37,428 nucleotides of DNA from contig NZ_JALBUF010000017.1 of assembly GCF_022606465.1 (NCBI RefSeq), forward strand, positions 1 to 37,428. The letters are read 5' to 3'. The number at the start of each line of letters is the position of its first letter. Positions within the stretch are counted from its first letter, which is position 1. Below are positions 1 to 8,102 of this stretch, piece by piece. The stretch comes from Sulfoacidibacillus ferrooxidans (GTDB taxonomy: Bacteria; Bacillota; Bacilli; Alicyclobacillales; SLC66). The notes under the pieces are model-generated. The model was not told where the DNA came from and searched no databases. It worked only from the letters and a program-made list of their open reading frames with translations. The position numbers were made by a program, and so were the translations under genes.

Positions 1-159
1 ATTGCAGGGGTGCTCTTGATCCATGGCAATCCTTCCATCCCTTTATGGTTGGATTCGGTTAGTTTCTTGGCTTCTGCAATGTCGTTCATCTTGTTGCCTG
101 AATTGGGCACGCCACAAGCATCCACGGGAAGAAAGCATCCTGCTGTTAGGCTATAGGGG

Positions 160-541
160 TGGACACAATGAATCGAGAGTGTGAGAATAAGTAAATCGAT
201 TCGAGGTGTTCATGTTGGCAAAGACAAATAGATAAAGCACGGAATTTGGGCATGTCCGAGAAAACTCTATACGGCTGGATAGCTCAGTATAAAAATGATC
301 TAAAGCATCTGTTTGTCGGACCTGGTTATCTAAAGCCAGATGCGCAAGCAACGCGGGATTTGGAGCGGGAAAATCGTGAGTTGAAAGAGGAACTAGAGAT
401 TTTAAAAAAGGCGCTGCGCATCGTAAGCCCAGACCGGAAGTAAGGTATCCATTCATCTATGATCACCGCTTCGACTATTCGGTTCAGAGGATGTGCAACG
501 TGCTTGAGGTCTATCGAAGCGGGTACTATGCATGGTTATAA
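160..541 (+). pseudogene. IS3-family transposase remnant (orfA plus start of orfB)
   Basis: Decayed insertion sequence. A terminal-repeat-like TGGACAC lies at 160-166. The orfA frame from ATG 168 has a stop at 192-194, then reads on to 443 as an IS3-type OrfA: helix-turn-helix piece LGMSEKTLYGWIAQYK followed by a Glu/Lys-rich leucine-zipper-like segment ending LKKALRIVSPDRK. Directly after it, in another frame, comes YPFIYDHRFDYSVQRM and on to a stop at 539-541, which matches the N-terminus of IS3 OrfB. The catalytic DDE region is absent, so the element is dead. Family assignment rests on motif recognition. Confidence 0.75.
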
Positions 542-791
542 GCGCCCTATAAGGGGGTATCGCCAACAAAACGCTGATTTACAACGCCACAAATTCCTTT
601 ATTTAGTTAATAACAAGAATGTGTGTACCCATGCAGATGATTTCACGAGAAAAACTGAGCCAATTTCGGAGAAGCTGTTGACCTCGTTTTGATTCTTATG
701 GATTAGGGTAAACCGATCTCTTAAAAGCATGACTGGTTTCGGCCCCCAGCATTACGATATATAAAAACATCCTAGTTACCAGATAATCAAG

Positions 792-836
792 CGGTCTGAA
801 CCTCCCTATGGATAAATCCATGGGAGGTTCAGACCG
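792..836. repeat. near-perfect 45-base inverted repeat over a start codon
   Basis: The 15-base arm at 792-806 (CGGTCTGAACCTCCC) is exactly complementary to 822-836. Inside it, ATGGAT (808-813) pairs with ATCCAT (816-821), leaving one unpaired T at 807. No T-run follows, so it is not a typical terminator. The first ATG of the downstream reading frame (808) lies inside the hairpin. Confidence 0.85.
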
Positions 837-891
837 AAAGGGAAATCACCATCCTAAAGCGAAATATATCCGCAAAAGGGGGATATCACTT

Positions 892-1755
892 TTGCTATCC
901 GCGATGATTTTTGTCATTGGCATTTTCGCGGGCATGATGCTACTCGCACTTATCAAGTCAAGAAACATGAACTTGTCATGGAAAATTGTACAACCATTCC
1001 TTCTGCCTGCCGTAATGATTCTCGTAGCCTTGTACCTCATCGTCATGAACTGGTCAATCTTCGTTCATGCACCAAGCATTGGCTCATGGCATGCATTGCA
1101 AACTGTACTCCTGAAAAATCCCGCCAACGAAACTGTCATTTTATTCGGCGTTTTTTTTGGGTTGCTTGGTATTCTTTCATATGTGATACGGATTCCGTTG
1201 TCCAATTGGCAACAAATCAAGCTTTTTGGACTCTTTGAAGCCACTCGTGTGAAAGAAGAGGCGAAGGATCAGTTTCAAGCTTTTCGCAAACTGGAGTGGG
1301 ATCGCATGACCGCCCTTGGCACCATGGCTTCTGAATTAGGGATACGTATCGTTCAGGAGCGCATGGCAGGTCTTGACCTGGATGCGGAATCCGTCCTAAA
1401 CACCTTGTGCGAAGCGATTGTTAATTGCTACGACATAGATGAAATGAAAGCATCCATTAGCACTGGGCACTTCGATCGGATTAGGACAATAGAACTATCT
1501 CTTCCATCACTCGTGGAAGAAGCAATACGTATTCCGCAAGTGGTTCCAGTGAGAGGAAATTGGGGTTCCGCCATGGTGGTTCCTATCTGCTTCGGAAACG
1601 CAAACTATGTTGTATGGTTTCATTCCATTAACTATACGTTCACCGAGACAGATACTGCCTTCGTGGAAGCGATGGTGAATATACTAGAATCCAACTTCGA
1701 ACGTGCGCTGATTCAAGAATATATAGAAGAAGTAGGCGCCACGGACGAGCCATGA
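892..1755 (+). CDS. membrane protein of unknown function with soluble C-terminal domain
   Basis: Not recognised. The frame is open from ATG 808, but that ATG lies inside a strong hairpin with no ribosome site. TTG 892 follows AAAAGGGGG (874-882) at about 9 bases, so I prefer it (288 aa; 315 aa from 808). Three hydrophobic stretches lie in the first third: LLLSAMIFVIGIFAGMMLLA, then FLLPAVMILVALYLIV, then VILFGVFFGLLGILSYVI. A soluble region of about 175 residues follows; its end (AMVVPICFGNANYVVWF) resembles a GAF-like ligand-binding fold, a weak inference. A 55-aa gene with a strong ribosome site follows after 35 bases, so the two are probably cotranscribed. Confidence 0.6.
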   Translation: MLSAMIFVIGIFAGMMLLALIKSRNMNLSWKIVQPFLLPAVMILVALYLIVMNWSIFVHAPSIGSWHALQTVLLKNPANETVILFGVFFGLLGILSYVIRIPLSNWQQIKLFGLFEATRVKEEAKDQFQAFRKLEWDRMTALGTMASELGIRIVQERMAGLDLDAESVLNTLCEAIVNCYDIDEMKASISTGHFDRIRTIELSLPSLVEEAIRIPQVVPVRGNWGSAMVVPICFGNANYVVWFHSINYTFTETDTAFVEAMVNILESNFERALIQEYIEEVGATDEP

Positions 1756-1790
1756 TATACTAAATTTGATTATGAGAGGAGGAGATTCCA

Positions 1791-1958
1791 ATGACGCTAG
1801 CCGCGCTCAAAGCCAGAGTACGTGTCGTTCCACCAACGGAATCTACCCGGTCGTCTATGGCTGCAAAGGAACTGCTAGAACTTCAACGAAAGCGTTCCAA
1901 ACAGTATTCGGCTCAAAAGGATTCAGCAGTCGAGGAGTTTGTGAATCGATTGAAATAG
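1791..1958 (+). CDS. 55-aa hypothetical protein, strong ribosome site
   Basis: Short gene starting at ATG 1791, preceded by GAGAGGAGGAG with ideal spacing. It encodes a charged, largely helical protein that starts MTLAALKARVRVVPPTES and ends EEFVNRLK. No family recognised. It sits 35 bases after the membrane protein gene and just before a strong terminator, so it is probably the last gene of that transcript. A longer overlapping frame over the same bases has no ribosome site. Confidence 0.6.
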   Translation: MTLAALKARVRVVPPTESTRSSMAAKELLELQRKRSKQYSAQKDSAVEEFVNRLK

Positions 1959-1975
1959 GTTTAGCATCCCATAAA

Positions 1976-2023
1976 ATGGACAAGACTGTCTCCTAGAGGT
2001 GAGATAGTCTTGTCCATCTTTTC
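1976..2023 (+). terminator. intrinsic terminator after the 55-aa gene
   Basis: Arms 1976-1992 and 2001-2017 pair over 17 positions with one wobble-type mismatch around an 8-base loop, followed by CTTTT. Confidence 0.85.
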
Positions 2024-2180
2024 GTTTAGCACTCAATCCGGACCTGGAAAGCGCTCCGGCAAGAAAAAAAAACCTATTACGTGGAAAGAAGCCATTGGTA
2101 CCTACAAAAAGGATCGCGGATGGGAGAATGTAAAACATAGTCGTGACCCTTTAACGCCAAAGGGCAAACGCTTTTTCTGA
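2010..2180 (+). other. short basic reading frame, possible 3' gene remnant
   Basis: The frame ending at TGA 2178-2180 encodes a strongly basic tail with protein-like composition: GKRSGKKKKPITWKEAIG, then TYKKDRGWENVKHSRDP, then LTPKGKRFF. There is no ATG/GTG with a ribosome site; the only in-frame start is TTG 2010, inside the upstream terminator. It could be the C-terminus of a gene cut off by rearrangement, or chance. No family recognised. Confidence 0.3.
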
Positions 2181-2585
2181 TTTCCTAATCCATGGTCTTC
2201 TGTTCGGCGGAGCACATCCCTGATCCCCATTTCCCGTCACTTCCATTTCTTATTCTGTTAATCATCCTGATACTGTGTCTACTCTATTGACACAGTATCA
2301 ACTTTCCGTGCTTATGTAACATAGTATGTTGACAATGTATGCATGCCAGAGGGCGAAGCTGTGTAAAATTTGGGTTCTCGCAAAAACGAAGATAGCTCTT
2401 TACATCGGTATTCCAGTCCATATATGATTGACTCCCACGCGGTTTAAATCACACGTTCGCATAAGAGAACCAGGCATCCAAACCTAAGAGGTCTCTCTTT
2501 TTTATGCGCTCCTGTTAATGATTGTCGTTCCACCATCATACAGCACACGACAACCCCCTTTAAAATCTTCCGCCATCCTATACGG
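2181..2585. other. intergenic stretch with two hairpins
   Basis: No gene seen. An 11-base inverted repeat GATACTGTGTC (2269-2279) / GACACAGTATC (2289-2299) could be an operator or weak terminator. Around 2460-2505 a hairpin (AGAGAACC against GGTCTCTC followed by TTTTTT) looks like an intrinsic terminator on the plus strand. Confidence 0.5.
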
Positions 2586-2633
2586 CAAAAAACCGCCTAC
2601 CTTCCGTCAGTCAAGGTGAGCATGGCGGTGTTT
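2586..2633 (-). terminator. terminator overlapping the end of the minus-strand gene
   Basis: ACCGCC (2592-2597) pairs with GGCGGT (2624-2629). Read on the minus strand, a run of six T follows. The stem includes the stop codon (2597-2599) of the gene it terminates. Confidence 0.7.
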
Positions 2634-3334
2634 GTTTGGTTTGGGTAATAGAAAACATCACAGGGAGATTGAGGGTTATCAAGGATTTTTGATCCGATTA
2701 AATAACCCATTGAATGCCATATCGAAAAACAGACCACATTATATTGAAGGATGATAATTTTTATTGGAGCCGGCAAAATTATGGAATTGTATGGATTTGT
2801 ATTACTTAGCGGTTGTTGGTGTGTAATTGTAATCCAAGAAGCCGCTGCGACTGCAAATGCGTCTACCTTGTCACGATTAATTCCCTTCAACGATGAGAAC
2901 ATTTTAGAGATTTTGTATTGACCTGCCATAAAACCTTCATAGAGGTATACACTAGGCTTTTTGGGTGGATGGGGGAGGAACAATGAAGTATAGATATAAT
3001 ATTTTGAGTTGTATATTAACTTGAGGATATCCGGTAAATACACCCAACTCATTGCCGTAGCTGCTGCTCCACTACGGTTGTACCACTGGAGATTTGGAGC
3101 TTCCTGATCAAAACGGGGTTTAAATTCGTTAATGGACCACATCGGCGCATCAACCCCTATGGCAATTGCTACCCCAGTTTGCAAATCATTTTGTAAAGCT
3201 TGTTTAAGTTGTTCGAATTTTTCTTTATATTTGCTATCAGGTGAAGAGTGGGCTGTAATGTTTCCTTGTTGATCGATCCTGCACCATGCAAATGACTTGT
3301 TACCTATGTCAAGGCCGTATGATACCAAATTCAT
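2597..3334 (-). CDS. RNase H-like (DUF429-like) hypothetical protein
   Basis: 245 aa, ATG at 3334 preceded by GGAGGTG five bases upstream. The N-terminus YGLDIGNKSFAWCRID has the Asp-x-Gly pattern of an RNase H-like strand. Further on come IAIGVDAPMW (a second acidic strand as in DUF429 proteins) and, near residues 130-170, EGFMAG and DKVDAFAVAAASW. This order (DxG, DAP, EG, DxxDA) is what I associate with DUF429 predicted RNase H-like nucleases; the assignment is by motif only. It is a single-gene transcript with its own terminator. The last third contains no motif I know. Confidence 0.5.
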   Translation of the reverse strand: MNLVSYGLDIGNKSFAWCRIDQQGNITAHSSPDSKYKEKFEQLKQALQNDLQTGVAIAIGVDAPMWSINEFKPRFDQEAPNLQWYNRSGAAATAMSWVYLPDILKLIYNSKYYIYTSLFLPHPPKKPSVYLYEGFMAGQYKISKMFSSLKGINRDKVDAFAVAAASWITITHQQPLSNTNPYNSIILPAPIKIIILQYNVVCFSIWHSMGYLIGSKILDNPQSPCDVFYYPNQTNTAMLTLTDGR

Positions 3335-3703
3335 TACAGCACCTCCAAAAAACTTGCGTCAAGTAGCTTCGATGTTATTTATTACTTGCACACATTTTGG
3401 TACACTCCACCGGGGTCTAGATTTCACCCTCCTAGTCCTTATGTGTATTATAGTTTTACCCTTCTAACATTATGACACAACGCATTCGCTACCACCTAGA
3501 CTGGTCATTGCGTTTTTACTGTTGCAATCGGCCTCATCCCTACCCGTGGGCATTGCATACATTTGTCGAAACTGCACGCAGACCAAGGTAGGCCTGGATT
3601 TACTCCGGGCCTCATCCCGCCGATTGAGTGCTCACTATGGAAGTGCATCTATCCCTAGCAGGATCGCAATAAATTCATACCTTATGGAGCAGCAAGTATG
3701 GTG
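3335..3703. other. intergenic, no gene seen
   Basis: I see no convincing gene. A 61-codon plus frame at 3522-3707 has no ribosome site and no protein-like composition. Confidence 0.5.
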
Positions 3704-4160
3704 TTAAATGACGTATATCCCTTTATTGGTATATAGTGTATAAATGGTCTTTAGTACATCACCTTCATGAACCCATTCATTACGGATAGACACAATATCT
3801 TCATCGAAGGCTGATTGCTTTAGTGGGGAGAGCAGACGATATGCGATTGGAAGGGTAGGTTCTTTAGCAAGTCGCTTAGGCATTTGCGCAATGAATACTC
3901 ATTGCAAAGTTTGTAATTATAGATTGATAACTATCGTCGTCAATGTACTTCCCAAAAAAGACTCGGCAATGGTAGAATTCGAGGACTTTTACTAAGGAAG
4001 GGAAAGATAACTGGATGTACTGGTTTGGATGGAAGATTATATTAGAATATAGGTCCAATGTGGGGTTAAGCGTGTCCGAGATCTGCAACCAAAGCGGGAT
4101 TGAACTGTGAGTTACAAGGGCAAACTGTTCAAATTGTATAGGATACACTGTCAGGGTCCA
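3704..4160 (-). pseudogene. LysR-type regulator remnant (substrate-binding domain), frameshifted
   Basis: Two minus-strand frames join into one protein-like sequence. The first (to about 3880) reads YPIQFEQFALVTHSSIPLW on to SIITNFAMSI. After a one-base shift it continues AQMPKRLAKEPTLPIAYRLL and RNEWVHEGDVLKTIYTLY to the stop at 3704. The order of a FALVTHSSIPL-type strand, a serine/effector loop, an A-x-x-P-x-x-L motif and a final W-x-x-x-x helix resembles LysR-family effector domains. No DNA-binding domain is present. The family call is moderate; the frameshift is seen directly. Confidence 0.45.
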
Positions 4161-4377
4161 TTCATTGAGATATCACCTTGGGCATGGTTGAAAAGAAGAC
4201 GCTACAGTTCCAAAATGGGTCATCCCCACACGGAACGGATACTTTTTTGGCGTAAGTCGGTCTACCCATCATGATACTTAAGAGCTTTTGCAGGCTTTCA
4301 ACACGTTTAAAAAACCAAAACACCCAACTATTACTCTACCCTTATATCTGTCGAAAGATAAAAAGGGAGATGTGAGA

Positions 4378-4825
4378 GGGGTGTTGAAAGTGCCACAACA
4401 ACAGTATATCCATTTTCTCAGACAAATGGGCGGTTATTCTATCCAAGAAATTGCTAAGCAGACGAAAGTGAACTGGAGAACCGCCAAAAAGTATGCAGAC
4501 CACGAAGACTGGAATAAAGCATTGAGGTGCCTAAGCGATGGGTTCCAATACTCAGCGAGTACAAGAAAATTATCGATACTTGGCTAACGAAAGATTGTAG
4601 CCTCCCTCGAAAATTGCGTCAGGCGGGGACTCACATCTGTTTTCGTTTTAAAGATGGGGATGGCTACAGGAAGTTTGCGCACGGTGCGCAGTTACGTTCA
4701 ATACCGTAAAGAACACATGAAACTGGAAAATGCACCAAGCTATCAACGATTAGAACACAGCGATGGTAAAGCACAGGCTGACTTTATCTTTTCTTTTGTA
4801 TCCATCACTTTATATTAGGTCTAGC
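4378..4825 (+). pseudogene. istA: IS21-family transposase (IstA) N-terminal remnant, frameshifted
   Basis: The frame from about 4380 starts VLKVPQQQYIHFLRQMGG and carries the helix-turn-helix SIQEIAKQTKVNWRTAKKYA, typical of IS21 IstA. It then shifts into a second frame (EYKKIIDTWLTKDCSLPRKL) and a third (SYVQYRKEHMKLENAPSY, then QRLEHSDGKAQADF), where the first DDE region would begin. Two frameshifts and loss of the catalytic core mean it is inactive. No istB is present. Confidence 0.8.
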
Positions 4826-4861
4826 TACACCCATTGAAACTCGGATCTTAAGTCAAGAGAA

Positions 4862-5150
4862 AAAAATTTGACGAAGTCGTCTCAGACTCGTTATCCCCAA
4901 ACATTATGTAGAGAATTTTACGATATCCTTCTTCGTTGACACCGGTGGCAATCATGGCTGCACGGAAGCGAACTCGACCATCCTCCTGAATATTAAAATG
5001 ATCCCATTCACAAGTACAACGGGTATTGCTTCTCCTTCAAATTGCGCCTATTCCACGCCTCCATAATAGTGGCAAGTCGTTTGCTCAGTTCAAAGACTGT
5101 CGATTTTGAGAACTCTGCTCCACAAGTTACTCCGTGATCGCTGTGACCTT
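4862..5150 (-). pseudogene. IS256-family (mutator-type) transposase fragment
   Basis: On the minus strand, frames encode EFSKSTVFELSKRLATIMEA and WNRRNLKEKQYPLYL, then after a stop EDGRVRFRAAMIATGVNEEG and YRKILYIMFGDNESET. This order matches the middle of IS256-family transposases just before and across the first catalytic Asp region. Both ends are missing. Confidence 0.8.
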
Positions 5151-5205
5151 TTTTGTCGATAACACTTGAATCACTATTTGCACAAGAGTGAGCGGTTTTT
5201 CATGA

Positions 5206-5262
5206 AAAAGTGGAGTGAAAATGGGGGGTTTTTGGGGTTGACTTTCCGTTACAGTGATAAAA
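5206..5262 (+). promoter_or_regulatory. recurrent upstream block, copy A
   Basis: Contains GTGGAGTGAAAATGG, then a G/T-rich tract, then GGGGTTGACTTTCCG. The same arrangement (GTGAAAATGGAGG, TTTT tract, TTGAC) recurs at 13975, 30900 and 33768. Here TTGACT is at 5238-5243, 43 bases before the start of the PilZ-like gene. A matching -10 is not clear in this copy. Confidence 0.6.
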
Positions 5263-5280
5263 AAGGAGATGATCATCATC

Positions 5281-5853
5281 GTGAATCGAGTATCAACCGT
5301 GAGCTGGATGGATCAAAAACAACCAATAGAATTTATTACCACAATGCAACGAAGAGAGGAAGAAGTCTGGATCCATGCTAGTGATGAACTCATCAACACC
5401 TATCCATTACCCATCGGAAAAGTGCTTAAAGTCGATGTTAGGAATCAACAATCGTTCAAAATGGTCCGATTCGATGGGTGTGTGCTTGGTATCGCAGAAG
5501 AAGAAGGGCAGAAATATATACGCCTTGGTTTTTGCACATCAGAGAAGGAACTTGACGAATATCGAATCCATTGGATCGACGTCGAACTAGACGTCAAGAT
5601 TGAACGTGTCCATGGGGATGTCGATGAATTCTGGATGGAGAACCTGTCAACTGGTGGGTTCGGGATTGGGACAGGATTTGACGGATTCAACATGAACGAA
5701 CGCGTGCGAGGTTCATTTGAAGGAGTCGAATTCATTGGACAAGTCGTACGCATCGAAAAAGATGAATGTGATCGGACGATTCGGCACATCGGTATACGCT
5801 TTATCGAGGTCGATCGTCAGCGTGTACTAGCCATCATAAAACAATGGGAATAA
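5281..5853 (+). CDS. PilZ-domain-like protein
   Basis: 190 aa from GTG 5281, which follows AAAAAGGAG; the ATG at 5269 abuts the ribosome site and is unlikely. The C-terminal half reads MENLSTGGFGIGTG, then FEGVEFIGQVVRIEKD, then HIGIRFIEVD. This pattern (N/D-x-S-x-x-G strand, charged turn, IGIRF strand) is typical of PilZ beta-barrels that bind cyclic di-GMP. The classical RxxxR motif is not evident at the expected place, so c-di-GMP binding is uncertain. The N-terminal half resembles the barrel seen in YcgR-type proteins. It is first in a four-gene run and lies directly behind upstream block A. Confidence 0.55.
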   Translation: MNRVSTVSWMDQKQPIEFITTMQRREEEVWIHASDELINTYPLPIGKVLKVDVRNQQSFKMVRFDGCVLGIAEEEGQKYIRLGFCTSEKELDEYRIHWIDVELDVKIERVHGDVDEFWMENLSTGGFGIGTGFDGFNMNERVRGSFEGVEFIGQVVRIEKDECDRTIRHIGIRFIEVDRQRVLAIIKQWE

Positions 5854-5917
5854 GGTGCCGAAATCGCCCAATCAAGAGAAACATACAAGGTAAAATGAAT
5901 GTGCGAGGTGAGTAGGT

Positions 5918-6187
5918 ATGGAAGAAAAGGAATGGGACATCATCATTCGACGCGTAGCTAGGCTTTATGAAAAAACGGTGGTGGATATGGTTGTCTTTCT
6001 CTCCAAGCGTGAATCACTAGCTATTGTTTTGCAGCTCATGGGCTATAACGATTCAGAGAAAGAGACTCATCGTCTGAGTAGCACAGAACTAAAGGCGTTA
6101 GAGTCGTATTTCCGCAGATTTGGCTGTGTGTTGCCTCAAGAAGTGGTGCTACGAAGTGTATGTGCAGAGGCGGTGCGTCATGGATGA
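5918..6187 (+). CDS. 89-aa hypothetical protein
   Basis: ATG 5918 behind GCGAGGTGAGTAGGT. A helical, charged soluble protein; around residues 28-42 it reads LSKRESLAIVLQLMGYN. No family recognised. It overlaps the next gene by 8 bases (ATGGATGA), indicating translational coupling. Confidence 0.7.
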   Translation: MEEKEWDIIIRRVARLYEKTVVDMVVFLSKRESLAIVLQLMGYNDSEKETHRLSSTELKALESYFRRFGCVLPQEVVLRSVCAEAVRHG

Positions 6188-6515
6188 TATCGAAGTATCG
6201 CTAAACGCTGATCAGTTTGAACAATATCTAAAGAAGATCCCACCGTCTGAGTTGCGCAATATCAGCTTACTTTTTTTGATTCGATCGGATATCAACATCT
6301 TCAAATTGCGGGAATACATCATGCTTGCCGCAAAAGCGTATCAGCAAGTGCAGGCTGGATGGTCAACGACACTGATCAAATTCAGTGGGCAGACCGCAGA
6401 AGAATGGGCAGAGAAAGTCACGAATCAGATGGAGAAGTTTGCACCTGAACTGTTGGATGCGATGAACCATTGGCAATTTTCGATCGATGAGATGACCGAT
6501 CAAAGAGAGGAATGA
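6180..6515 (+). CDS. 111-aa hypothetical protein
   Basis: ATG 6180 overlaps the end of the preceding gene and is preceded by GCAGAGGCGG. Predicted all-helical and soluble; segments include LNADQFEQYLKKIPPSEL and TAEEWAEKVTNQMEKFAP. No family recognised. Its TGA overlaps the following ATG (ATGA). Confidence 0.7.
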   Translation: MDDIEVSLNADQFEQYLKKIPPSELRNISLLFLIRSDINIFKLREYIMLAAKAYQQVQAGWSTTLIKFSGQTAEEWAEKVTNQMEKFAPELLDAMNHWQFSIDEMTDQREE

Positions 6516-7246
6516 GTGATATGCTCGGACGCACCCATATGGCCATCGGAGCGATTGGAGCCACGGTGATCACACCACTGTTGATACGCTTTCCGTGGGA
6601 GCCGATTTCAGCGATGCGGACGGTTAATCTTGTACCAGAAGCGCTCGTGGTGGTAGGAGCGGTCTTAGGTTCGCTTGTACCGGATCTGGATGAATCACAT
6701 TCACTGTTAGCAAGGAAAGCAGAGATGGTGGGGCGGATCGCTTTTTTGCTGATTGCGTTGTATGTGCTCTTTGTAGGACATGTACCACTGACGCCGTTTA
6801 GTCTAGTAGGTTATGCGTTGCTGGCGTTTACGTTGTTCTCGCGAGCGAATCTGATGCGAAAGATCGCGCTTGGGGCTGTGGGGTTATTCGCCATCTACGG
6901 TGTGGTCACTCATGTGATGCCACTCGTGGCTGGACTCGCCTTCTTGGCTTGGAGTATGGGTGCTGTCTTTACGAGTCATCGGACGTTCACGCATAGCGTG
7001 CTTGGGATTGGGTTGTTTTCACTGGGCATGATGATGAGCTTGCACGGGTTGTGGGCAGTGTGTGCGGAGGCTGCGATGGCAGGATATGCGCTTCATTTGA
7101 TTGCTGATGGAATTGCAGGTGGTGTGCCCCTGTTGTGGCCACTTCCAGCACGACAAGGCATACGGCTGGTGAAGACGGGAAGTGCGGCCGATCATGCGAT
7201 TGGATGGGTTGCGGTAGCTGGATTTCTTTTGTTGGCGGTGAAATAG
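6512..7246 (+). CDS. YdjM-family membrane-bound metal-dependent hydrolase
   Basis: 244 aa from ATG 6512 (ATG 6521 gives the family-like start MLGRTHMAIG and is equally possible). Family motifs in order: GRTHMAIG near the N-terminus, GSLVPDLDESHSLL around residue 50, SHRTFTHSVL around 155, and GYALHLIADGIAGGVPLLWP near 190. These His/Asp motifs are the conserved set of YdjM/DUF457 inner-membrane proteins, thought to bind metal. Six to seven hydrophobic segments separate them. It is the last gene of the 5281-7246 operon. The substrate is unknown for the family. Confidence 0.85.
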   Translation: MSDMLGRTHMAIGAIGATVITPLLIRFPWEPISAMRTVNLVPEALVVVGAVLGSLVPDLDESHSLLARKAEMVGRIAFLLIALYVLFVGHVPLTPFSLVGYALLAFTLFSRANLMRKIALGAVGLFAIYGVVTHVMPLVAGLAFLAWSMGAVFTSHRTFTHSVLGIGLFSLGMMMSLHGLWAVCAEAAMAGYALHLIADGIAGGVPLLWPLPARQGIRLVKTGSAADHAIGWVAVAGFLLLAVK

Positions 7247-8102
7247 GTACTAAGCATCCTTCCGGAGGAGAAAGTGATCAACGATCAAACCAGATGTACA
7301 TCGGGCATAATGAAAAAAGGTCGATGTGAATACCATCGGCCAAGGGGATTCCGATGGCTAGCTGTGGGGACAGCAGCAACGGAAAGCGCTCAATACAACA
7401 ATCGTAGTATACATGAACATGGGTGAAATTGCGATATAAAAATTAAGGATATTCTTGAATTCTATTATAAAAAGTCATGCATTGTGTTAGATGAATCACA
7501 CATGAATGTGTGTTATGAAAAAAGTATTCAGAAATGCCTGATAGGTTGCATAAACGGTGATTGATCTAGGCTATTGCGATAATTGTCACGCATTCCTTCT
7601 TTTATGTCTATCAATGTAACCAATCATCACGTAGGGTAAAAGCAGATTAGAACAAATTATGATTTGACAGGTGCAGTTTCAAACAGGTATTGATTGCAGA
7701 TTAGAAGTGCACATGTTTCTAACTGATAACGCTCCACCCACTTTTTCTATAACATCGAATCTTTTGGTGTGGACAAAGGTAATCGTCCATCTAATTATTT
7801 CAAGTTCTGACTCGGTGAACAATCTCCCACCGTATGGATAACCGAAGCCCGTTGAGGTCCATTGAGTATGCATAGACCCATCTACCCAAAGTCAGAGGAT
7901 GTGTTCAGCACTTTTTTACAATTACTTATGGGTAATGCTAAAAGTTAAAAAGAAGTTTTAAAAAACCATGTAAGTCCCAAAATCTTCGTTTTCTGAACCC
8001 TCTAGTAAGGATATTGGGAGGGTATAAAAATGATGTTTATGCATGGAATCTTGGTGCCTGGGTAACCTGTATATACCTGTATTGATGAAGGATGGATATT
8101 GA
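7247..8102. other. long intergenic stretch
   Basis: A short frame, GTG 7274 to 7426 (50 codons), follows CCGGAGGAGAAA and might be a small gene, but its composition is not convincing. The rest is AT-rich with small inverted repeats such as ACACATGAATGTGTGT. Two minus frames (7679-7873, 7958-8140) lack ribosome sites. Confidence 0.4.

Noticed and set aside
3522-3707. 61-codon plus frame
   Set aside because: No ribosome site, no protein-like composition, no neighbour context.
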